From a bacterium (GTDB taxonomy: Bacteria; Spirochaetota; Spirochaetia; Treponematales; Rectinemataceae): a DNA stretch of 13,907 nt. Positions 1 to 5,320 of the stretch are shown piece after piece. The stretch is from assembly GCA_021813065.1 (NCBI GenBank), contig JAKALZ010000014.1, forward strand, positions 1-13,907, read 5' to 3'. A model generated the notes under the pieces. The model had not been told where the DNA came from. It did not search any database and saw nothing but the letters and a program-made list of their open reading frames with translations. Position numbers and translations under genes: made by a program. Each line of letters starts with the position of its first letter. The first letter of the stretch is position 1.

Positions 1-1
1 G

Positions 2-859
2 AAACGTGAGAACAGGCCATTTGGCGATGTACTTCAGTACTATGCGATGGAACGTTTCCTATTCCGCCTTTCCAAGTCGAAGTATGCCGATAGATTCATC
101 CTTAAAGGTGCTCTTCTGTTGGCGGTGTGGCGTAGTGAAGTCTCGCGATCGACAATGGATATTGACTTGCTTGGCCGCATCGAAAACTCAGAAGAAACCA
201 TCACTTCTGCGATTCGGGCTATTCTTGAACAGAATGTCATCGAAGATGGAATTGTCTACGATGCGAGCACAATTAGGGCAGAGCCTATATCTGAAGATGC
301 GATGTATCGAGGCATTCGTGTTTCTTTTGAAGCTACTCTCGCAGCCGCTAAAATCCGGCTAAAGATCGATATTGGGTTTGGCGATTCGATGTATCCGGCC
401 CCGCAATCCCAGGAGTTTCCTGTTCTGTTGGATCAGGAAGCTCCCAATCTTCTCTGTTATAGTCGTGAAAATGCCATTGCAGAGAAGTTCGAAGCTATGG
501 TCAAACTTGGAAACCTCAACAGTAGAATGAAAGATTTCTTCGACATTTGGCTTCTATCCCGTTATTTTAGCTTTGATCAGGCAGTCCTTACGAAAGCCCT
601 GGCACTGACCTTTGCCCAGCGAGAAACGGAAATGGATACGACCGTTGTATTCTCTCCAGAATTCGCAAGTCTGAAGCAAGTACAATGGGAAGCATTTCGT
701 AAGAGGCAAAAGCTTTCATATGCGCCCGACCAGTTTTCCGAGGTAGTAAATTGCCTTTCTGTCTTCCTTGCGCCATGCGTGTCATCTGAGGTGATGGAGG
801 AGAGAAAGGAAATGGTATGGGAACCGCTTGGCCCTTGGGAAAGGAAAGTGAGAGGCTAA
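2..859 (+). CDS. AbiEii/AbiGii-type nucleotidyltransferase toxin, 5' end outside window
   Basis: The reading frame is open from base 2, and residues before the first internal ATG (position 47) already match the family, so the true start lies left of the window. The N-terminal stretch contains YYAMERFLFRLSKS, then LKGALLL followed by STMDIDLLG. These are the paired G-A and D-x-D elements of the DNA polymerase-beta-like nucleotidyltransferase fold of AbiEii toxins. A later block with AEKFEAMVKLGNLNSRMKDF is the other conserved part of the family. AbiEii is normally the toxin of a type IV toxin-antitoxin pair that causes abortive infection; the antitoxin AbiEi is usually encoded just upstream, here out of view. 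A degraded paralogue lies at 4357-5148. About 35 residues differ over roughly 247 aligned by eye. The family assignment is firm. Activity and partner are inferred. Confidence 0.88.
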   Translation, partial: KRENRPFGDVLQYYAMERFLFRLSKSKYADRFILKGALLLAVWRSEVSRSTMDIDLLGRIENSEETITSAIRAILEQNVIEDGIVYDASTIRAEPISEDAMYRGIRVSFEATLAAAKIRLKIDIGFGDSMYPAPQSQEFPVLLDQEAPNLLCYSRENAIAEKFEAMVKLGNLNSRMKDFFDIWLLSRYFSFDQAVLTKALALTFAQRETEMDTTVVFSPEFASLKQVQWEAFRKRQKLSYAPDQFSEVVNCLSVFLAPCVSSEVMEERKEMVWEPLGPWERKVRG

Positions 860-929
860 GATATGGTGTTATAAAACCGCTATTAGTAAAACTGTAGTGA
901 CTATAAATATATAAAGCCAAGAGTATCGC

Positions 930-2180
930 TCAAACGTTATCGCCTCGTTCCCAACTAGAGAGCAAAGCAAATCTCTCATTTGGTGTTTTCCATGATCTGA
1001 TTAGGTCGGTTACCGACTTCGTGCCGAGAAGATCCTTGGCGGTAGTAAGCCTTGAAGATAGCTCATCTCTTGTTTCTGGCGCTTCTTTATCGAGGGCACG
1101 AATGATCTCGTCGATAAACTCTCGTTGATTTTTCAGTGTGGTCCATGCAACAATCAGTTGCTCAAGATTACTTCGGCTCTCAGATTCTGCTTTCTTTCGT
1201 GCCTCCAACGCCCGCTTCCGCTGATACTCTCGCTGTTCAGCTTCAAATTTGGCTTGTGCTTCGGCAGCACGATTCTCTCCTTCTATGATCAATGAAGGAA
1301 TCTGGCGCGCCATCGCCTCCATCTCACCAATGATTTCATCGAGCCTCTGTGCTAATTTTAAATCCTTGGTATCCTGCCAACTCTTCACAAGCTCTGTATG
1401 CTGATAGGGGGAATAGGCGTATAGCCGGTATCTGCGTGAACCGACTTTTTTTGTAGAAGTATATGCGTAGAAATAGTTATCTTTTGTTGCTACCAATTCT
1501 GTCATCTCAACGATTGTTAGCCCAATCGCTACCGTTCCCAAATAGGCCACCGTGTTCACACTAGGCCGACTGGGAGCATTCGTATAATACTCTTCCTTTT
1601 TACTTTCAAGGATTTCATCTGTTTCTATTCTGATTGTTAAAAAGTTGTCATCTGCGTTTGCGAGAAGAATCCGATAATTGTAATCTTCGAGACGAGAAAA
1701 AAGTTTTTGTGTCAACGCCAAGGAATCCTCCAGGTGTTCCTGTGAGGTAACGAGATCGACAAGTTTATAACGTCTGGTACTAAGGTAAATCGAGGAAGAG
1801 GATGGCTTTGCTTTGGACAGAATCTCTTTCGCATCGAGTAGCGGTCCATGTAATGGCCTAGATCGTCTGGGTGGCGGGATTTCTGCACGTGGTTCGGGTG
1901 GCAAGGGCATAACATCGGTAGGGCGAGAGCTTGTCGTTGACCTGATCCATGTTGTAGGGTCTCCCGCTTGGAGAATCGGGAGGGCTTCTTTGGGAGGATT
2001 TTTATTTGCTTTCAACTGCGTCCAGTAACCTCTCCCTGGGGTAGGCACCTTAAGGATTCGACACATACGGGCAAGGTATGAACCAGATACATTATAGGAT
2101 GCCGCCAACTTGGCGATTGGTTCTGCCCAGACCTGGCGATAGAGTTCCTCTCGATTTACATTTGGATGTTCTTTTCCCAT
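930..2180 (-). CDS. Uncharacterised protein with N-terminal helix-turn-helix-like domain and coiled coil
   Basis: This 416-residue protein starts at the ATG at 2180, where the conserved domain begins almost at once: NREELYRQVWAEPIAKLA, then VSGSYLARMCRILKVP and PGRGYW. I recognise this as a recurring N-terminal domain of hypothetical bacterial proteins that resembles a helix-turn-helix fold; its function is unknown to me. The frame is open back to a TTG at 2276, but those 32 residues are not conserved-looking and would run through the neighbouring promoter. A middle alpha/beta region follows, then a charged Ala/Glu/Arg/Lys-rich segment around residues 300-345 (about 1145-1285) that should form a coiled coil, then a helical tail. 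No Shine-Dalgarno sequence precedes the chosen start, but a TATAAT ends 6 bases before it, so the mRNA may be leaderless. It is convergent with the AbiEii gene and divergent from the AbiEi-like pair. A role in defence or regulation is inferred only from position. Confidence 0.72.
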   Translation of the reverse strand: MGKEHPNVNREELYRQVWAEPIAKLAASYNVSGSYLARMCRILKVPTPGRGYWTQLKANKNPPKEALPILQAGDPTTWIRSTTSSRPTDVMPLPPEPRAEIPPPRRSRPLHGPLLDAKEILSKAKPSSSSIYLSTRRYKLVDLVTSQEHLEDSLALTQKLFSRLEDYNYRILLANADDNFLTIRIETDEILESKKEEYYTNAPSRPSVNTVAYLGTVAIGLTIVEMTELVATKDNYFYAYTSTKKVGSRRYRLYAYSPYQHTELVKSWQDTKDLKLAQRLDEIIGEMEAMARQIPSLIIEGENRAAEAQAKFEAEQREYQRKRALEARKKAESESRSNLEQLIVAWTTLKNQREFIDEIIRALDKEAPETRDELSSRLTTAKDLLGTKSVTDLIRSWKTPNERFALLSSWERGDNV

Positions 2181-2186
2181 AGTGGA

Positions 2187-2192
2187 ATTATA
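2187..2192 (-). promoter_or_regulatory. Candidate -10 box for the 930-2180 gene
   Basis: On the minus strand a perfect TATAAT lies 6 bases before the ATG at 2180. If it is used, transcription would begin at or next to the A of the start codon, giving a leaderless message. This agrees with the absence of a Shine-Dalgarno sequence. No convincing -35 box is visible 16-18 bases further upstream (the sequence there reads ATGATG), so the call rests on one hexamer. Confidence 0.3.
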
Positions 2193-2242
2193 CTCAGGTA
2201 TTTCTATTTCATCATCTATCGAGACGCGAATGACTAGAAAAG

Positions 2243-2286
2243 ATTGTAACACGTAATTGCATTGTTGCAATACCAATGATACAATG
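2243..2286 (+). promoter_or_regulatory. Promoter with overlapping inverted repeats (probable autoregulatory operator)
   Basis: TTGCAT (2257-2262) and TACAAT (2280-2285) are separated by exactly 17 bases, and a TG at 2277-2278 makes the -10 an extended one. This predicts a start of transcription near 2292. Three inverted repeats overlap it: ATTGCA/TGCAAT (2256-2261 and 2266-2271, 4-base loop), CATTGT/ACAATG (2260-2265 and 2281-2286) and ATTGTA/TACAAT (2243-2248 and 2280-2285). AbiEi antitoxins are known to repress their own operons by binding inverted repeats in the promoter. The downstream winged-helix protein is the obvious candidate ligand, though that is inference. Confidence 0.6.
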
Positions 2287-2306
2287 CGCTTATGAGGAAC
2301 AAAGAG

Positions 2307-3290
2307 ATGACTTTAGCCCCAGCTGCAGTAAAGGTTGAGGATTACCTTCTCAAAACCTTCGGGCTGAGAATTAAAATCACGCCCCTTACCGATGTCTCGC
2401 TGCCCTTCTACCTCTCAAATCTATTCTCTTTAGGCACTACTGAAATCAGTAGTAGTAAGTTACTCCTTTGCACACTTTCAAGTGACGAGAAACTTAGCCC
2501 AACCCAGTTCAGGAAGTATGCCGTCGAGCTACATGACAGAACTGGACTGGAACCAGTTTTCGTACTTCTTGGGCTCAGTTCATGGGACCGAACTCGCCTC
2601 ATCGAGGGAAGGATTGCTTTTATTGTGCCAGGTCGCCAGCTATACCTTCCAACTCTTCTCATCGACCTGCGTGAGCATTTCGCTCGAGAGCGAGGGAAGC
2701 CAGATAGGCTGTCCTATCCTGCTCAATTCCTAGTAATCATGGAGATCCTCTATGGGCGAGTTGAGGGGAGGACGGTGCGTGAACTTTCCCGTGAATTTAC
2801 CTTTAGCGCTGCCACGATGAGCAGGGCTGTGCGTGAACTTCTGGCACTCAATCTCGTTGAGACAGGAGATGGTAAGGCGCGGCCTCTCCATTTTGCTCTA
2901 GACAAACATAGGCTTTGGAAAGCCGCACTTTCGTATCTCAAGTCGCCCGTCAAGTCGATGTGGTATACGCCTTCTAGCTCCACACTGCAGAACTTGCCCT
3001 ATGCTGGGATGTCAGCCTTAGCCCGTCTCAGCATGATGAACGAGGACGAACGACTTTGCTATGCAATATCGTATTCTTCCGCGAAGCCGCTTATTGAGAA
3101 TGGCATCTTTCATACACAACCATTGAAGGATTCAGACCACCTGATCGAAGTATGGGCATATGATCCTCGTGCGATGACAGGCAAGGATTCGTCTGCTGTC
3201 GATCCTCTCTCCCTATATCTGAGTCTTGCTGGTGAGAATGATGAGCGGATCAGAAAGGCGATTGAAGGCTTGGTAAAGGAACTACTCTGA
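2307..3290 (+). CDS. AbiEi-like winged-helix antitoxin/transcriptional regulator
   Basis: This is a protein of about 327 residues whose start I place at the ATG at 2307. GAGGA at 2294-2298 lies 8 bases upstream, and the promoter predicts an RNA start near 2292. An ATG at 2292 would sit on that start with no ribosome site. The N-terminal half contains VSLPFYLSNLFSLG and later GRIAFIVPGRQLYLPTL. The centre has a helix-turn-helix of the MarR/winged-helix kind (REFTFSAATMSRAVRELLAL, then LVETGDG). I recognise this arrangement from regulators placed directly before AbiEii-like nucleotidyltransferase genes, annotated as MarR-like or type IV TA AbiEi-like. The stop overlaps the next start (TGATG), so the two genes are translationally coupled. 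The likely role is neutralising the 3290-4060 product and repressing the operon. Family naming is moderately sure; antitoxin function is inferred from architecture. Confidence 0.75.
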   Translation: MTLAPAAVKVEDYLLKTFGLRIKITPLTDVSLPFYLSNLFSLGTTEISSSKLLLCTLSSDEKLSPTQFRKYAVELHDRTGLEPVFVLLGLSSWDRTRLIEGRIAFIVPGRQLYLPTLLIDLREHFARERGKPDRLSYPAQFLVIMEILYGRVEGRTVRELSREFTFSAATMSRAVRELLALNLVETGDGKARPLHFALDKHRLWKAALSYLKSPVKSMWYTPSSSTLQNLPYAGMSALARLSMMNEDERLCYAISYSSAKPLIENGIFHTQPLKDSDHLIEVWAYDPRAMTGKDSSAVDPLSLYLSLAGENDERIRKAIEGLVKELL

Positions 3291-4060
3291 TGGTACGAGG
3301 TTTGAAGTTATTCGCTGACTATTTTAAAGGTTATGAGGATCATTACGTCCTCATCGGCGGGGCTGCCTGCGATGTCTGGCTCTCGAAGGCAGAATTTCGA
3401 CCAAGAGCGACGAAGGATCTTGACCTTGTACTGGTCCTCGAAGCGGTGGACTCCTCTTTTATCGCGCGCTTCTGGTCCTTCATCCGCGAAGGTGGTTATG
3501 CCCGGTCTGAGGTATCCGATGGTCCGCGACGCTGTTACCGCTTTGCAAAGCCAGGCCGTGAAGATTTCCCTTTCATGCTTGAGCTTTTCTCACGGAAGAT
3601 TGGACTTCTAGAACAGAGCGCACCTGGCTCGATATTCCCTGTTGCCGTAGATTCTAGTCTCTCTGCTTTATCTGCCATCATGCTCGACGATACAGTCTAT
3701 AGCTTCATTCTGGGAACGCGGCGCAAGGAATCCGGGCTCATGGTGCTCGACCATCGTGCACTCATCCCCCTTAAGGCTGCGGCGTATGTCGATCTAAAGG
3801 CCAAGCATGAGCATGGCGAGCACATCGATCCGAACGATATAGCAAAACACCGAAATGATGTGCTTCGTCTCTCGGTTTTGCTTTCAGAAGGTGATAGGAT
3901 CGATATACCGATTAAGCTTTTGCTTTCACTGCGCGAACTTCTCGCTGATCTCGAGGCTGACAGACCGGATTGGTTGGCGCTTCGAAAGTCATTAAGCTTC
4001 CCAGCCCCATTGAATGGCGGTCGGCTCATCGCTTTGATAAAAAGAGTATATGGTGCTTGA
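3290..4060 (+). CDS. AbiEii-like nucleotidyltransferase toxin of the coupled pair
   Basis: A 256-residue protein whose ATG overlaps the preceding stop by one base; AAGGA at 3276-3280 can serve as ribosome site. The N terminus shows a nucleotidyltransferase signature: YVLIGGAACD (G23-G24), then RATKDLDLVL with D43-x-D45. These are the metal-binding carboxylates of the polymerase-beta-like fold. Further on come MLELFSRK and an alpha-helical block LKAAAYVDLKAKHEHGE with KHRNDVLRLSVLL, which recur in this subgroup. It shares the general fold with the AbiEii gene at 2-859 but almost no sequence, so it is a different subfamily, not a duplicate. Known relatives act as growth-inhibiting toxins that transfer nucleotides, in some cases to tRNA. 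Substrate and activity here are inferred. All key motif residues are present, so it appears intact. Confidence 0.82.
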   Translation: MVRGLKLFADYFKGYEDHYVLIGGAACDVWLSKAEFRPRATKDLDLVLVLEAVDSSFIARFWSFIREGGYARSEVSDGPRRCYRFAKPGREDFPFMLELFSRKIGLLEQSAPGSIFPVAVDSSLSALSAIMLDDTVYSFILGTRRKESGLMVLDHRALIPLKAAAYVDLKAKHEHGEHIDPNDIAKHRNDVLRLSVLLSEGDRIDIPIKLLLSLRELLADLEADRPDWLALRKSLSFPAPLNGGRLIALIKRVYGA

Positions 4061-4113
4061 GCATTACTTGGTAGGTTCGATCAGAGCGATTGGGATGCAG
4101 TAATGATATAGGT

Positions 4114-4129
4114 CCGTAGAATAAACGTA
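4114..4129. repeat. Island right-end motif, copy 1
   Basis: A 16-base motif of the form CCGTAGAATAAAYGTA lies between the toxin gene and the first tRNA 3'-end copy. It recurs at 5166-5181 with a single mismatch, again just inside a tRNA 3'-end copy. GATATA precedes it in both places (4105-4110 and 5149-5154). It may be a shared element end or recombinase arm site, or only residual homology. Confidence 0.5.
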
Positions 4130-4196
4130 TACTGATTGTGGATAAAAACTGATATATGTTTATAATATAATAAATTATTATAGTTTAGGCATGGGG

Positions 4197-4217
4197 GTTC
4201 AAGTCCCCCTCTGGGCA
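4197..4217 (+). repeat. tRNA 3'-end direct repeat (att-like site), copy 1
   Basis: This 21-base block begins GTTCAAGTCCCCC and ends TCTGGGCA. It has the form of the T-loop, T-stem 3' strand, acceptor 3' strand and discriminator base of a tRNA. The preceding GGGG (4193-4196) completes a five-pair T-stem here. No CCA follows. An acceptor 5' strand of GCCCAGA is expected, and a class II tRNA such as tRNA-Leu would fit. No matching 5' half is present in the window, so this is not a gene but the remnant left when an element integrates into a tRNA 3' end. An identical 21-base copy lies at 5200-5220. Confidence 0.8.
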
Positions 4218-4222
4218 ATTTC

Positions 4223-4248
4223 AAGGCTTCCGAAAGGAAGCCTTTTTT
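4223..4248 (+). terminator. Intrinsic terminator after tRNA 3'-end copy 1
   Basis: A perfect 9-bp stem (AAGGCTTCC and GGAAGCCTT) closes a GAAA tetraloop and runs into six T residues. It sits 5 bases after the tRNA 3'-end remnant, where a tRNA terminator is expected. It would also stop read-through from the toxin operon. Confidence 0.9.
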
Positions 4249-4356
4249 ATTGCGTTTCACCTTTATTATTAGCCAATAATGTGAATTTCAGTGCTGTAAT
4301 GCGTTTACCTTGTTGACCTCTCTAAAAACAAAGAGAAGCTATACGAAGTCCGGTGA

Positions 4357-5148
4357 AGTCGGGAAAGGGTACTCGGGCTAGATACATACTTGAAGTTTTC
4401 TCTTCTACTGATGGTGTGGCATAGTGAAGTCTCGCGATCGACAATGGATATTGACTTACTCGGGCGCCTCGAAAACTCAGAAGAAACCATCACTTCCGCG
4501 ATTCGGGCAATTCTTGAACAGACTGTCATCGACGATGGAATTGTCTACGATGCGAACACAATCAAAACAGAGCCCATTTCTGAGGATGCGATGTATCAAG
4601 GGGTTCGTGTTTCTTTTGAAGCTGCGCTCGCAGTCGCCAAAATCCGGCTAAAGATCGATATTGGTTTCGGCGATTCGATGTATCCGGCCCCGCAATCCCA
4701 GGAGTTTCCTGTTCTGTTGGATCAGGAAGCTCCCTATCTTCTCTGTTACAGCCGTGAAAATGCAATAGCGGAAAAGTTTGAAGCCATGGTCAAGCTTGGG
4801 AATCTCAACAGCAGGATGAAGGATTTCTTCGACATTTGGCTTCTTTCCCGATATTTTAGCTTTGATCAGGAAATCCTTGCGAAAGCGCTGAAACTCACCT
4901 TCGCTCAGCGTGAGACAAAAATAGATCCAAGCGTCGTTTTCTCTCCTGAATTCTCAAGTTTAAAGCAAGTGCGGTGGGCAGCATTCCGCAAGCGGCAAAA
5001 GCTTTCATATGCGCCCGAGCTTTTTTCCGAGGTAGCAAATAACCTTTCTCTCTTTCTTTTACCGTGCGCTTCATCTGAGATGGCAGATTCGAGTGAAGAA
5101 ATGGTATGGAAGCCGCTTGGCCCCTGGGAAAGAAAAGTGAAAGGTTAA
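4357..5148 (+). pseudogene. AbiEii-type toxin gene, 5'-degraded paralogue
   Basis: From about 4395 to the stop the product tracks the 2-859 gene almost residue for residue, including STMDIDLLG, the AEKFEAMVKLG block and the PLGPWERKVKG tail. Upstream the copies diverge. The frame is closed by TGA at 4354-4356, and alignment needs several small insertions. The conserved YAMERFLFRLS segment is gone, and LKGALLL has become LKFSLLL, which removes the glycine of the first nucleotidyltransferase motif. The only in-frame starts are a TTG at 4390 and an internal ATG at 4411, neither with a convincing ribosome site. No AbiEi-like antitoxin gene precedes it. I therefore call it a pseudogene, although the long intact 3' frame means a truncated product cannot be excluded. 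Confidence 0.7.
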
Positions 5149-5165
5149 GATATAGCGTTTAGATA

Positions 5166-5181
5166 CCGTAGAATAAATGTA
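5166..5181. repeat. Island right-end motif, copy 2
   Basis: This is the second copy of the CCGTAGAATAAAYGTA motif, 15 of 16 bases identical to 4114-4129. It lies 18 bases before the second tRNA 3'-end copy; the first motif lies 67 bases before its repeat. The recurrence at both junctions suggests that both elements had related right ends. Confidence 0.5.
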
Positions 5182-5199
5182 GAATAGTGTTTAGAGCCA

Positions 5200-5220
5200 G
5201 TTCAAGTCCCCCTCTGGGCA
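5200..5220 (+). repeat. tRNA 3'-end direct repeat (att-like site), copy 2, island/chromosome junction
   Basis: Identical over 21 bases to 4197-4217. The bases just before it (GAGCCA) do not complete the T-stem, so identity starts at the last T-stem base. The site is followed at once by an intrinsic terminator and then by chromosomal genes. It is therefore the best candidate for the original end of the tRNA gene before any insertion. Confidence 0.8.
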
Positions 5221-5222
5221 CG

Positions 5223-5252
5223 AAAAAAGCCGCTCGCGTGGGCGGCTTTTTT
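5223..5252. terminator. Bidirectional intrinsic terminator at the island junction
   Basis: A stem GCCGCTC/GGGCGGC with one G-T pair and a GCGT loop is flanked by six A on the left and six T on the right, so it can work on both strands. On the plus strand it would have ended the original tRNA transcript. On the minus strand it lies about 70 bases past the stop of the large hydrolase gene and could end that transcript. Confidence 0.85.
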
Positions 5253-5320
5253 ATATGCAGGCATGTTCCGCGGCCTATAACCTTCGTTGGTTCAATCGCC
5301 TTGACGCAATCCCATACTCG

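Larger units (their letters stand above)
4218..5220. mobile_element. Remnant of a small integrated element between two tRNA 3'-end repeats
   Basis: This segment of about 1.0 kb is bounded by two identical 21-base tRNA 3'-end copies. It contains a terminator, about 100 bases without a recognisable gene (including a small ATTATT/AATAAT inverted repeat at 4265-4280), and a degraded AbiEii-type gene filling the rest. No integrase or transposase is present. It reads as the decayed remains of an earlier integration at the same tRNA gene. Only a computed search of related genomes could show the element's original extent. Confidence 0.6.

Noticed and set aside
860..929. Terminator or small RNA between the convergent AbiEii and helix-turn-helix genes
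   Set aside because: The 70 bases are AT-rich with no stable hairpin; I see nothing to annotate.
2181..2276. Longer form of the helix-turn-helix protein starting at TTG 2276
   Set aside because: The extra 32 residues are not domain-like and would run across the promoter of the divergent operon. The conserved domain begins right after the ATG at 2180.
4141..4217. A complete tRNA gene ending at 4217
   Set aside because: Only the T-arm and 3' acceptor strand are present. The sequence to the left is very AT-rich, with no D-arm, anticodon arm or matching 5' acceptor strand. The 5200-5220 copy lacks even a full T-stem.
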